In this document: piece by piece, positions 25,619 through 34,529 of the stretch | Layout of the letters: every line of letters begins with the position of its first letter | Numbering within the stretch: position 1 is the first letter of the stretch | NCBI RefSeq assembly: GCF_014656215.1 | Contig: NZ_BNBZ01000031.1 | Location: forward strand, 1-64,000 | DNA: 64,000 nt | Direction: 5' to 3' | DNA from: Streptomyces zaomyceticus | GTDB lineage: Bacteria > Actinomycetota > Actinomycetes > Streptomycetales > Streptomycetaceae | Notes under the pieces: model-generated | Seen by the model: the letters and a program-made list of their open reading frames with translations, nothing else | Databases searched by the model: none | What the model was told of the DNA's origin: nothing | Position numbers and translations under genes: made by a program

Positions 25619-27016
25619 TCAGAGCTCCGGACGCACCAAGCGCTCATGATCAAGGAGCACGTCGATCTGCTCGTCGGTCAGCAGTGCCGACTCGCGGGCC
25701 AGCTCCCTCACCGAGCGGCCTGTGAGGAGGGACCGACGTGCCAGATCGGTCGCCCGCCGGTACCCGAGCACCGGGTTCAGGGCCGTGGCGAGTCCGGCCG
25801 AGCGCTCGACGAGATCCCGCACACGCTCCTCGTCCGCCTCGATCCCCAGCACGCAGCGCTCCGCGAGGACACGGCAGGCGGCATCGAGCCTGTTCAGCGA
25901 GTTCAGCAGCAGGTGGGCGATCAGCGGCTCGAACGCGTTCAGCTGGAGCTGGCCGGCCTGGGCCGCCATGGACACTGCAGCGTCGGCACCAAAGACGTCG
26001 AAGCAGACCTGATTGACGGCTTCCGGCACCACCGGGTTGACCTTGCCGGGCATGATGCTCGACCCCGCCTGGAGGGCGGGGAGCCGTATCTCGCCCAGCC
26101 CCGCCGTCGGACCCGAACTCAGCAGCCGCAGATCGTTGCATATCTTGGAGAGCCGCAGCGCGAACTGGCGCACGGCAGCGGACAGCCGAAGGAACGCGCC
26201 CACAGCCTGAGTGCTCTCGATGAGGTCGCGCGCCTGATGGACCGGCGCACCTGTCACCGCGGCCAGGTGCGCGATGGCGGCTCGACCGAACCCGGGATCG
26301 GCATTGAGGCCGGTGCCGATCGCCGTACCCCCCAGGTTCACCTCGCACAGCCCGTCCGCCGCCTGCCGGACGTGGGCGGCGTCGTCACGAACGGTGAGGG
26401 CGAAGGCGTCGAACTCGCGCCCCAGGCTCATCGGCACAGCGTCTTGCAGTTGCGTCCTGCCGAGCTTGTAGGTCTTCGCGAACGCTCCTCCCCGGTCCGT
26501 GAAGGCGTTGGCGAGGACGGCCATCCCGTCCAGCAGATGGCCGGCGGCGTCCCGCAACGCGATCTTGACCGCCGTGGGGTAGACGTCGTTCGTGCTCTGC
26601 CCGCGGTTGACGTCGTCATGGGGATGCAGGAAGACATAGTGGCCGCGCGGGTGACCGAGGAGTTCGAGGGCCCGGTTCGCGATCACCTCGTTGGCGTTCA
26701 TGTTCGAGGACGTGCCCGCGCCGCCCTGGAGGACGTCGACGACGAATTGGTCGTGCAGGGCTCCACCCCGGATCTCCTGGCAGGCCTTGATGATGGCCGT
26801 GGCCCGTTCCTCGGACAGCGTGCCGAGCTCGGCGTGGGCACGGGCAGCCGCCTCCTTGACACTCGCCAGTGCCGTCACGAGCTCGGGGTGGGCGGAAAGC
26901 ACGACACCGGTGAGGGGGAAGTTGTCCCGGGCCCGCAGGGTGTGGATGCCGTAGTAGACGTCTCGGGGCACGTCCAGGGTGCCGATCAGGTCGCTCTCTT
27001 CGCGTCGCACGTTCAT
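25619..27016 (-). CDS. aspA: Aspartate ammonia-lyase
   Basis: A 465-residue fumarase/aspartase superfamily enzyme converting L-aspartate to fumarate and ammonia in the cytosol. The superfamily signature GSSIMPGKVNP is at about 318-328. GGAGTSSNMNANEV (98-111) and GQSTNDVYPTA (139-149) are the other active-site regions, and EVNLGGTAIGTGLNA follows. The N-terminal ESDLIGTLDVPRDVYYGIHT is more like aspartase than fumarase C. The start is ATG 27016 with GGAGG before it. It is convergent with the S51-PPC gene and divergent from the RpiR regulator, placing it in the middle of the proposed Asp-releasing system, where it would yield the ammonia. Confidence 0.9.
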   Translation of the reverse strand: MNVRREESDLIGTLDVPRDVYYGIHTLRARDNFPLTGVVLSAHPELVTALASVKEAAARAHAELGTLSEERATAIIKACQEIRGGALHDQFVVDVLQGGAGTSSNMNANEVIANRALELLGHPRGHYVFLHPHDDVNRGQSTNDVYPTAVKIALRDAAGHLLDGMAVLANAFTDRGGAFAKTYKLGRTQLQDAVPMSLGREFDAFALTVRDDAAHVRQAADGLCEVNLGGTAIGTGLNADPGFGRAAIAHLAAVTGAPVHQARDLIESTQAVGAFLRLSAAVRQFALRLSKICNDLRLLSSGPTAGLGEIRLPALQAGSSIMPGKVNPVVPEAVNQVCFDVFGADAAVSMAAQAGQLQLNAFEPLIAHLLLNSLNRLDAACRVLAERCVLGIEADEERVRDLVERSAGLATALNPVLGYRRATDLARRSLLTGRSVRELARESALLTDEQIDVLLDHERLVRPEL

Positions 27017-27074
27017 CGGCGCGCACCTCCGTACGGTTTCCGCATCACGAACAGCCGCTCTCCGCGACCGTTGC

Positions 27075-27089
27075 ATGAGTATCACTCAT
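27075..27089. promoter_or_regulatory. Inverted repeat ATGAGT-ATC-ACTCAT before aspA
   Basis: A perfect six-base dyad 59-73 bases upstream of aspA in the AT-rich gap shared with the divergent RpiR gene. A GTTACA hexamer, as found near the transporter promoter, lies at 27126-27131. A site for the RpiR regulator is a reasonable guess. Confidence 0.4.
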
Positions 27090-27319
27090 TACATTTAGAA
27101 CCCACAAGGGTGAACTGGAATGTCCGTTACACAGGCCGCAGAGGTCTGGCAACAGGGCTGGGCGAAGCGCGTCAGACGCCGTCGCCTGAGAAGCCCCGCC
27201 CAGGCCTCTGCATCGAGCACGTAACAGGCAGTACATTGGCGATGAACTGAGCCGGGTTTGATCGCGGCTGGTGGCAGCGGCAGGTCGCCGTGATCGGACC
27301 ACACCTGGGAGGAAACCCG

Positions 27320-28198
27320 ATGAGCCCCACGCTGGCCGACGAGATCCGCAAGCGACTGGGAGACCTGAGCCCGGCCGAACGCAAGGTCGCGCGGGTCCTC
27401 CTGGCCGGATATCCGGCCGCGGTCTTCGAGACGGTCGCCACGATCGCCGAGCGGGCATCGGTCTCCGCCCCCACGGTCCTGCGCTGCGCTTCCCGGCTCG
27501 GCTTCAAGGGCTTCCCCGATCTGCAGGCAGCTCTGCGCGCCGAACTCGACGCCCGCACGGCCTCCCCCATCACTCTGTACGAGCACTCCGGGTCACCGGA
27601 GCACGGCGCGCGGGAGCGAACCGGGCGGACGTCCGACCCCCGGCTCGGGGCAGCGCTGTCTCTCGTGCAGCAGGCTGTGTCGCAGACGTTCGAGGAAGTG
27701 GCTCCGCACGAGTTCGACGACGCGGTGCAGCTGCTGAGCGATCCCCGCCGTCGCGTGCACGTCGCCGGCGGCAGATTCACCCACCTGCTTGCCCAGTACC
27801 TGGGTCTGCACCTCACACAATTCCGTGACCAGGTGCATTTCCTGCCCGACAGGGACGTGGAACGGACCTCCTTCCTCACGCAGCTCGCACGGCGTGACGT
27901 CACCGTGGTGTTCGACTACCGGCGCTACGAGCCCGACAAGACCGTCATCGCCGAACTGGCCCGCGAACGAGGCGGGAAGGTCATCGTCTTCACCGACCCG
28001 TGGCTCTCGCCGGCCGCTGCCCACGCGGACGTCGTCCTCACCACCCAGGTGACGTCGGGGTCTCCGTACGACAGCCTCACGCCCGCGCTGGCCCTCATCG
28101 AGTCCTTGGTCGCCTGTGTCCTGGAAAGGATCGGCAGCGAGGGACACGAGAGGATGAAGCTGTCCGAGACCGTGGCACGGCGAACCGGTCTGATCTGA
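27320..28198 (+). CDS. MurR/RpiR-family regulator with SIS domain
   Basis: A 292-residue regulator. Residues 1-77 are the RpiR HTH (LSPAERKVARVLLAGYP, ASVSAPTVLRCASRLGFKGF). About 130-260 is a sugar-isomerase (SIS) domain: VHVAGGRFTHLLAQYLGLHL, FDYRRYEPDKTVIAELARER, with the usual Gly-rich loop. RpiR proteins usually sense phosphosugars, but SIS-domain regulators of amino acid or peptide use are also known. The start is ATG 27320 with GGAGG. A truncated second copy of its HTH is at 18214. It most likely controls aspA and the transporter/peptidase genes around it. Confidence 0.85.
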   Translation: MSPTLADEIRKRLGDLSPAERKVARVLLAGYPAAVFETVATIAERASVSAPTVLRCASRLGFKGFPDLQAALRAELDARTASPITLYEHSGSPEHGARERTGRTSDPRLGAALSLVQQAVSQTFEEVAPHEFDDAVQLLSDPRRRVHVAGGRFTHLLAQYLGLHLTQFRDQVHFLPDRDVERTSFLTQLARRDVTVVFDYRRYEPDKTVIAELARERGGKVIVFTDPWLSPAAAHADVVLTTQVTSGSPYDSLTPALALIESLVACVLERIGSEGHERMKLSETVARRTGLI

Positions 28199-28274
28199 CC
28201 CTTCGGGCTGTCACTCGCCGTCCCTCGCAGAACGTCGGACCGTGCTCCGGCGACGCATGTCGCCGTCGGCCGGG

Positions 28275-28838
28275 TCAGGGCCGTTCTTCTTCGGCGGATT
28301 CCGGGAGGGCGGGCGCTCCGGCGCTCAGTCCGGCCGAGGCCTCCCGGCGTCGCCTGGCGAGCGACTCCTGCGCGGCCTCTCGAGGATGGCGTTGTCTCCA
28401 GTAGGGGTTGTCGTGGGACAACTTGCTGGAGACGCGCCCGTACATGCCGAAGGTGAGAACCAGCAATCCCATCACGAAGCTGAACACGACGTTGGTCATG
28501 CCGAAGTCGAGGACGTTCGCGGACCGGTCGAGGATGAACAGGTGGACGAATCCGCTGAGCAGGAAGAGCGATCCGACCGCCATGTTCAGGGTGGACGCGA
28601 AGTTTCCGCCTTTGACGGCGCCCGCGAGGAGAAGCAGACCCACGACGACCGAGAGGACGCTCAGCGTGGCATTCGTGGTCAACCCGGCGATGCTGCGGCC
28701 CGACGTGCTGAAGGGATCGAGCGCGTCCGCGAATCCGAGACATCCGAAGGTCAGGAGAACCAGCCCACAGATGGCAGCACCCGTGCGATAGACCCGCGCG
28801 AGATGGTGGTCGATGGGCAACTCGTCCTTCCGCCTCAT
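28275..28838 (-). CDS. DUF4383 membrane protein
   Basis: A 187-residue membrane protein with four predicted helices: TGAAICGLVLLTFGCLGFAD, LSVLSVVVGLLLLAGAV, LNMAVGSLFLLSGFVHLFIL and VVFSFVMGLLVLTFGMYGRV. The GLTTNATLSVLSVVVG and NVVFSFVMGLLVL segments are typical of DUF4383 proteins of actinobacteria. The C-terminal tail (about 50 residues) is charged and Ala/Glu-rich. The start is ATG 28838. No function is known. Confidence 0.8.
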   Translation of the reverse strand: MRRKDELPIDHHLARVYRTGAAICGLVLLTFGCLGFADALDPFSTSGRSIAGLTTNATLSVLSVVVGLLLLAGAVKGGNFASTLNMAVGSLFLLSGFVHLFILDRSANVLDFGMTNVVFSFVMGLLVLTFGMYGRVSSKLSHDNPYWRQRHPREAAQESLARRRREASAGLSAGAPALPESAEEERP

Positions 28839-29103
28839 GGGGGCACCTCCGCAGCCTTACGAGCAGGTGGGTCGGAACGGTTGTCCGGCTCCGCGGGGCC
28901 CGGTGGATCCGGCCCCCTCTGCTACGGGACGACGAGGCCACGCGTGAGCGCCGACGCCGTCGTCGTATGCAGATTCGGGCTTCGGGCCGGCGACGGATGC
29001 ACGCGCCCGTGAACGACTCGCGCCCGCTCGTCCCCGCTCCTCCTCGCCCGTCGGGCGGTCGGTGCATCCAGGGGCACGGAGAACCCGAACTATGGAGGAG
29101 GAG
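28839..29103. other. Intergenic DNA, nothing recognised
   Basis: No credible gene or clear regulatory structure was seen between the DUF4383 gene and the small repeat-containing ORF. Confidence 0.4.
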
Positions 29104-29295
29104 ATGAGCGTCAGCGGCAAGTGCGCCGTGCGCTCGGCACCTGGCTACTGGCTACTGGCTACTGGCTACTGGCTACTGGCTACTGGCTTCATCTCACAGC
29201 GCGCGGGCCCTTCGGCCACCAGGGCGCTGCCGGTTCGACGGAAGCGAGAGAATGATGATTGTCAAGAAGCTGCACGAAGCGGGAGTGAGCAGTGA
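29104..29295 (+). CDS. Small ORF carrying an in-frame heptamer repeat
   Basis: A 63-residue frame from ATG 29104, which sits directly after a strong GGAGGAG. Residues about 12-30 are repeats of GYWLLAT, encoded by seven copies of CTGGCTA. The repeated part is hydrophobic enough for a short membrane helix. The 3' end overlaps the next small gene by 44 bases. Because the unit is seven bases, loss or gain of one copy shifts the frame. It may be a switchable peptide, or no gene at all. Confidence 0.35.
   Translation: MSVSGKCAVRSAPGYWLLATGYWLLATGFISQRAGPSATRALPVRRKRENDDCQEAARSGSEQ
29141..29189. repeat. Heptanucleotide tandem repeat (CTGGCTA) x7
   Basis: Six perfect copies of CTGGCTA and a seventh CTGGCTT, head to tail, 49 bases. 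It is the only such tract in the window. Confidence 0.95.
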
Positions 29296-29500
29296 GCACG
29301 CCTACCTCGCGGCCTTCGGCTCGATCGGTCTGTCGCTGGCTTCGTGGCTCACCTCGCGACGGAACGAGGACCTGGAGAGGGCGGACCGGTGGGGCATCTT
29401 CGTGGGTGAGTGGGCGCCCACGTTCTTCGCCTTGGGACTGGCGCTGGCGAACTACGAACAGGAAGAAGAAGCACCGGTGGACCTCATCGGTGTCGGCTGA
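29252..29500 (+). CDS. Small membrane-associated protein
   Basis: An 82-residue protein with two hydrophobic segments (YLAAFGSIGLSLASWLTSRR and WAPTFFALGLALANYE) joined by a charged loop RRNEDLERADRWGIFVGE, and an acidic C-terminus. The two-segment layout with a short GEW linker resembles small Streptomyces membrane proteins found near stress genes, but I cannot name the family. ATG 29252 follows a weak GGAAGCGAGAGA. Confidence 0.6.
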   Translation: MMIVKKLHEAGVSSEHAYLAAFGSIGLSLASWLTSRRNEDLERADRWGIFVGEWAPTFFALGLALANYEQEEEAPVDLIGVG

Positions 29501-29730
29501 CGCTCCGCGCACCCTCGCCTCGCACGCCCCTGGCAGACCTACCTGCCGGGGACGTGCTTCACGTGCAGAGAGATCGCCGTGGACGGTGCGACGACGGGTG
29601 TTGATGGGGTTCGGTCGGCAGCCCCTCCTGCTCGCCTGTTCAGGCGTTCGCTCTTGATACCCGGCCCGCGTCGGGCGGGCACGCATGAGACAGACGTACG
29701 TCAGACCCGCAGGAGCCAGGCAGGCACGCG

Positions 29731-31851
29731 TCAGCCAGGCACGCGTCCGCCCCGCTCCGAGGGCGTACCGCGTCGCGCGATTCCTCCCCGCGACGCGACG
29801 TCAGCTCGGCCCCGCGATGCGACGTCGGCGTAGTGGCCCGCGAGAGCCTGTGCCATGGCAGCTGCCGAGTACCTGGCGCGAACGAGATGCTGTGCCCGCC
29901 GCCCCATGGCCTCGGCGGCCTCATCGTCCAGGTCCACAAGGCGCCGGAGGCCTTGGCCCAGCGCGTACGACGTCGAGGTGTCCAGGAGCAGACCGTTGAC
30001 CCCGTCCTCCAGATAGTGCGGTACGCCGCCACGCTCGGGCCCGGCCACGACCATCCCCGCCTCCATGGCCTCCAGGACCGCGAGACCGAACTCCTCCTTC
30101 GCGCTCGGACAGACATAGCGTGCCGTGAACCGGTATGCGGGGTCGGCCAGCGTGCGTTCGAGCAACCGCACGTCGGCGTTGGAGAGCGCGGGAAGGAGGA
30201 GCAGGCGTTCCCGGGCTTCCGGGTTGCCGAGAGTTGCCGCCAGGATCCGTTCTCGTATCAGGGACTCCTGGTGGTCCGGCGCGTGTGTGCCCCCTCCGAC
30301 GAGCACCAGGACCGACTCTCGGTGGCATCCCGACTCGATCCACGCGCGGACCAGGAGGTCCTGCTGCTTCACCGGGTGCAGACGGCCGACGCTCAACAAC
30401 ACCGTGAGTCCGGACTCCTCGTCCGCTCCGGCCAGACCTCGGATCTCGTCGACGAGGAACGCGCGTCGCTTCGCCGCGTCGGGCGGCGGCTCGTAGGGCG
30501 CCACGCCTTCCGGTGGGGCGCTCAGCTGCCTTGCCCCGTACCGATGGGCGAGCTGCGGGAAGTGGTGCAGCAGTTCCGCCGTACCACCGCGCCCGGCGAT
30601 TCCCACCACGCGATCGGCTCGGTCGACCAGACGGTCCGCGAGGAACACACGGTGCAGGTCGAGGCGGACCTGGTCGGGATCGGCGTCCGGGTGATCTAGT
30701 CGCTCGCTCATCTGGCGGTGGGGGTCGGGCGTCGCGGTGAAGACCACCCTTGCGCCGACGCGCCGGGCAGCCTCGGCCAGGGCGAGCGAACCGTCGTCGG
30801 CGTAGCGCGCGTGCAGGACGTCCAGCGGCCGTCCGAGCGCGGCCAACAGCGTGGTGGCCCACCAGGCCAAGGCCTCACGGTGCTCGCCGATGTCATGTGG
30901 TCCGGCCGGGCGATCCGCGTCCACGGGAAGCCGCAGGATCCAGTGACCGGGGCTCCGTCGGCGGAACAGCACACGGTCGTCCTCGAGTTCGGGGCGAGAG
31001 GCGGTGACCACCGTGACGACGCCCGCGATGCCGTCGGTCGAGGCGAGCGCGTCCCCGACGGAGGCGAGAAGGACGCTGAGGCCTCCGCTCAAGCCCTCCC
31101 CCGGCCGGTCGAACCGCCCCATCAGCATGGACTGGGCGACGAGCAGCCCCGGAGGGGGCGAATGCCGCCAGGCTCTGGTGTGCTGCTCGTGGTGCAGGGT
31201 CTCCAGCAGGAGCCGCTCGTAGACGTCGGCGGGCTCCACCGTCCGGAGCCAGGCATTCCCTCGACGCCCGTACCGGGCGAGCAGCAGCCATGCCGCGTGC
31301 CGTACACGGCGGCTGCCCCCGCGCGCCCGAGGGAGGACGCTCTCCAACGGGACGGGACGCAGGTCGGTGGCGGCCGCGAGGTGGAGCAGCATCGCTGTCG
31401 CGTCGGGGTCGTGAGCGGTACGGAAGCCGGCGCGCAGCGCTCTCGTCGCCCGCGATCGTCCGTGGAGTCGCACCGCCTCGGGCCAGGCCTCGAAGACCGC
31501 TCCGCGTGCTCCGTCACCCCCTGCCATGAGCCGTACACACTCTTCCGGTCCGGGCGGCCGCCCCATCCTTACCCGGGTCCGCATGCGGGCCACCGCGACG
31601 TCCCATGCGGTAGCCGGGGAGCGCTGACCGTGGTGGTGGTCCCGGCTGCCTGCTCCGTACTCTTCCTGGACCAGCTGAGAAAGAAGGCTGCGGGTGGAGG
31701 GGAGCGGGGCTGCCGGGTCCGACGACACCTGCGCACTCCCGGACCGGGTCCAGAAGGCGCGCCTGGCCGCCGTGAACGCGTCACGCCTGCCATCCGTGGC
31801 GGAGAAGCCGTCGCGACCCGGCGCCGCCAGGTCCGGCAGAGAGTTTTCCAT
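29731..31851 (-). CDS. GT4-family glycosyltransferase with long N-terminal region
   Basis: A 706-residue protein. The first about 250 residues are Arg/Ala-rich and unassigned. From about 255 a GT-B fold begins (GEGLSGGLSVLLASVGDALA), and the C-terminal nucleotide-sugar domain is clear: LSVGRLHPVKQQDLLVRAW, then CPSAKEEFGLAVLEAMEAGM with the E-x7-E motif of GT4 enzymes, and GGVPHYLEDGVNGLLLD. This is the sucrose-phosphate-synthase/glycogen-synthase-like group. The tail holds an ADVASRG repeat. The start is ATG 31851. It is divergent from another glycosyltransferase (32145), so a paired role in making a glycoside or surface glycan is possible. Confidence 0.8.
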   Translation of the reverse strand: MENSLPDLAAPGRDGFSATDGRRDAFTAARRAFWTRSGSAQVSSDPAAPLPSTRSLLSQLVQEEYGAGSRDHHHGQRSPATAWDVAVARMRTRVRMGRPPGPEECVRLMAGGDGARGAVFEAWPEAVRLHGRSRATRALRAGFRTAHDPDATAMLLHLAAATDLRPVPLESVLPRARGGSRRVRHAAWLLLARYGRRGNAWLRTVEPADVYERLLLETLHHEQHTRAWRHSPPPGLLVAQSMLMGRFDRPGEGLSGGLSVLLASVGDALASTDGIAGVVTVVTASRPELEDDRVLFRRRSPGHWILRLPVDADRPAGPHDIGEHREALAWWATTLLAALGRPLDVLHARYADDGSLALAEAARRVGARVVFTATPDPHRQMSERLDHPDADPDQVRLDLHRVFLADRLVDRADRVVGIAGRGGTAELLHHFPQLAHRYGARQLSAPPEGVAPYEPPPDAAKRRAFLVDEIRGLAGADEESGLTVLLSVGRLHPVKQQDLLVRAWIESGCHRESVLVLVGGGTHAPDHQESLIRERILAATLGNPEARERLLLLPALSNADVRLLERTLADPAYRFTARYVCPSAKEEFGLAVLEAMEAGMVVAGPERGGVPHYLEDGVNGLLLDTSTSYALGQGLRRLVDLDDEAAEAMGRRAQHLVRARYSAAAMAQALAGHYADVASRGRADVASRGGIARRGTPSERGGRVPG

Positions 31852-32144
31852 GTGGACTCCTGGTGGGATACATCCGACCAGCTAGCTTTCGTCTCCTCCT
31901 CCCGGCACGGATGCACCCCGTGCGCGGGGGATCCGTCCCGGGCCGCGTGCGGTGGATCTGTCCGAGCGGGCGTGAAGGGTGCGCCGACGGCCGCTCACGT
32001 GGGGTGCGCACCGCCATGGCGGTGGCCTTCGGCCGCGGAACCCCATGGGTGTCGAGAGCGCATCCGTTTCCGCGTTCCGAGGCGAAGCACGGGGGGAAGT
32101 GTCCGGCCGCAGGAGGGCCGAGTGCTCTCGCCGAAGGAGGTCGG

Positions 32145-33488
32145 ATGCCGCGCGTCGTGGTGGTCAGTCCACCTTTCCAGTCGCATGCCCAGCCCCTGTC
32201 GGTACTGGCAGGCGCTCTCGCCCGAGCGGGCTCCGACGTCACCTTCGCGTGCTCACCTCCCTTCGCCCGGCTGGCCGAGGAGGCCCGCACGGCCTTCGCC
32301 CCCCTGACCGTGTCACGCAACGCGAACACCGGTGTGGCCCGGAGCACGCGACAGGGCGTACGGGAGTCGGAACGGCTGGAGGAGTTCCTCGGCTCCACAC
32401 GGGAGGGTGCGATCGCCGCACTGCTCACGCAGTCCCGTCACCGTGGTGAGGACATGCTCGCCGGCCCGGAGAAGGTCCTTGCCGAGGTTCGCGCCCTCCA
32501 GGAGCGGCTGGCTCCCGACTGGTTCGTGGTCGACCAGCTGAGCTACTCGGTGACCCTTGCCCTGCACTGCCTCGGGCTCCCTTTCGCCACCTTCTGTCCA
32601 GGGCATCCGACGTACCTGCCACACGGCCCGGAGGCCTTGTTCGGTGTCCCCTACGCCTGGCCCCGGGCTGTCCGTCCCTCGGTCCGGGAGCTCGCCGAGC
32701 TGAGGCAGGCCGCCCTGAAGAACGACCTCGCCTTCACCGAGCGGTTCGCCGCGGTCGCCCGCGGGCACGCGCCACAGGCTCCGGCGCCCGGCCGGGCCTT
32801 CGCTCTGACCTCCAGGCACGCTGTCGTCTTCAACTACCCGTGGTTCTCCTGGTTGCCGAAGCACCAGTCGTCCCATGTGCGCTTCTTGCACGGGGGCCAC
32901 TGCGTGTCGCCGGAGGAGACGGGGCCCGGGGAAGAGTGGGAAGGCGTACTCAGTCGGCTCAGGTCACGTTCAGGGCGGCTGGTGCTGATCGCACTCGGCA
33001 CCTTCCTGTCCGCGCGCGACGACGTGCTGGCGCTGCTGATCCGGGGCATCCTCGCCCGCTGTCCGGACGTGGCGGTCGTCGTCGCCGCAGGTGAAGGGGC
33101 GTCGAGGCTGGCGGAGTTCGCCGGGCCCAAGGTTCACGTCGCACGGGTCGTTCCTCAGCGATGGCTGCTGAGGCGGGTCGACGCCATGGTGCACCACGGA
33201 GGCAACAACTCGTTCACCGAGTGTGTGGCATCCGGGACTCCGGCGCTGATCCTGCCCTTCTCCAGCGACCAGTTCTCCATCGCCCACGACGCCGAGCGCG
33301 CGCGGTTGGCCACGTGTCTGAACCCGGCGACGCTCACCGAGGACACCGCGGGTGCCGCCGTACGCGATCTCCTCGCACACGCCCCCGCGGGTCTGGGGCG
33401 CTGGTCGGAGGCGCTCCGTCGCCGTGGGCCGCACTGGACAGCCGACCACCTGCTCGACGCCATGGAGTCATCGGCCCGGAGCCGGTGA
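32145..33488 (+). CDS. GT1-family (MGT/UGT-like) glycosyltransferase
   Basis: A 447-residue GT-B enzyme transferring a sugar from a nucleotide donor to a small acceptor. The N-terminal acceptor domain starts VVVVSPPFQSHAQPLSVLAG (His equivalent to the catalytic His of macrolide transferases). The donor-binding signature is VDAMVHHGGNNSFTECVASG followed by PALILPFSSDQFSIAHDAER. Length matches the family. ATG 32145 has AAGGAGG five bases before. It is divergent from the GT4 gene across about 290 bases. The acceptor is unknown, but a glycolipid or natural product is typical. Confidence 0.85.
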   Translation: MPRVVVVSPPFQSHAQPLSVLAGALARAGSDVTFACSPPFARLAEEARTAFAPLTVSRNANTGVARSTRQGVRESERLEEFLGSTREGAIAALLTQSRHRGEDMLAGPEKVLAEVRALQERLAPDWFVVDQLSYSVTLALHCLGLPFATFCPGHPTYLPHGPEALFGVPYAWPRAVRPSVRELAELRQAALKNDLAFTERFAAVARGHAPQAPAPGRAFALTSRHAVVFNYPWFSWLPKHQSSHVRFLHGGHCVSPEETGPGEEWEGVLSRLRSRSGRLVLIALGTFLSARDDVLALLIRGILARCPDVAVVVAAGEGASRLAEFAGPKVHVARVVPQRWLLRRVDAMVHHGGNNSFTECVASGTPALILPFSSDQFSIAHDAERARLATCLNPATLTEDTAGAAVRDLLAHAPAGLGRWSEALRRRGPHWTADHLLDAMESSARSR

Positions 33489-33697
33489 GGCCGATCAGCG
33501 CGCGGCGGAAGGGCGTGGTGCGCCCGGGCTCACCCACGGCTCCGCATGCGGCCGGTTCATACCTGCCGACCTGTGGGGGACGTTCATGCAGGGCCACGGA
33601 ACCTGATCCGGGAGCGAAATACGGGCTTTATCCGACCCTCGCCACTATCTGGCGTCTTCGAGCAGGTCACCGGAGACCCTTGCACTCGAGAGCGGGA

Positions 33698-34426
33698 TCA
33701 GCCGGTGGCCCGCAGGTGGGCGAAGACGACGAGGTTTTCGGTGTAGTCCTTCGCCGTGCGGTCGTAGGAGCCTGCACACGTGATGAGCCTGACGAGTGCG
33801 GCGGGCGTGTCGTCGTAGACCCGCCGGTCGGGGAAGTCGTCCTTGTGGAAGCTTTCCACGGAGTCGATCAGGAAGACGGCGGTGGTGCCGTCGGCACGCT
33901 GGATCTCGAAAGTGTCACCCGCGTCGAGTTCGCTGAGACGGGCGAAGACAGCCGGTGCGGTGGCGGTGTCGAGGTGTCCGGCGACGAGCGCGGTCCCCCG
34001 CTCACCGGGCGAAACGCCGGCCGCGTGCCAGCCGACCAGGTTCGTGTCATCGGCCGGCGGCGGGTCCAGCGCTCCCGAAGAGCCGATCTGCAGTCCGGTG
34101 AACGGTGCGTCCACTCCGATCCCGGGGATTCTCAAGCGGGTGGGCGCAGACCGGGGCATGGCGGGCCCGGCGGCCGCGACAGCGCTCGGCGTAGACCGCG
34201 GGGACGCGTCCGGCACCGCGGACGCTGCGGGGGCGGCCGCCGGAGCGTTCCCGGCGGCGGAGGCGGTCGTGGGCCCGGGAGATGAGGCCGAGTCGGGGGT
34301 GAACATCCCAGGGCCGAAGGAGAAGAGGAGCACCGTGAGTGCCAGCGTCCAGAACACCGCGGGGATGACCCACCGTGCTGTACGGCGGGGTGGCTGCACT
34401 CCGGCGGAGTCTGGTCGGGTCTTCAC
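33698..34426 (-). CDS. Class F sortase
   Basis: A 242-residue membrane-anchored transpeptidase. One helix (VIPAVFWTLALTVLLFSFG, residues 20-38) and an Ala/Pro linker precede the sortase barrel. His151 (LVAGHLDT) and Cys217 (RLITCAGS) are the catalytic pair, in the class F pattern. The catalytic Arg is not evident at its usual place after Cys (YTENLVVFAHL). GTG 34426 was taken as start with AAAGG before it. A longer frame upstream has no signal. Directly upstream, in the same direction, is a surface protein with a C-terminal helix, its presumed substrate. Confidence 0.85.
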   Translation of the reverse strand: MKTRPDSAGVQPPRRTARWVIPAVFWTLALTVLLFSFGPGMFTPDSASSPGPTTASAAGNAPAAAPAASAVPDASPRSTPSAVAAAGPAMPRSAPTRLRIPGIGVDAPFTGLQIGSSGALDPPPADDTNLVGWHAAGVSPGERGTALVAGHLDTATAPAVFARLSELDAGDTFEIQRADGTTAVFLIDSVESFHKDDFPDRRVYDDTPAALVRLITCAGSYDRTAKDYTENLVVFAHLRATG

Positions 34427-34529
34427 GGTGAGCGCCTTTCGAAAGCCGTACGGGAGGTCGGGTCGCGAGCCGGGACGGGGGCCGGATGCAGGGGCCTGCC
34501 GATGATCGGCCCCTGCATCCGGCTGTTCG

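Noticed and set aside
28857..29120. An 87-codon minus-strand frame
   Set aside because: No ribosome site, poor protein character, and it overlaps the small repeat ORF leader.
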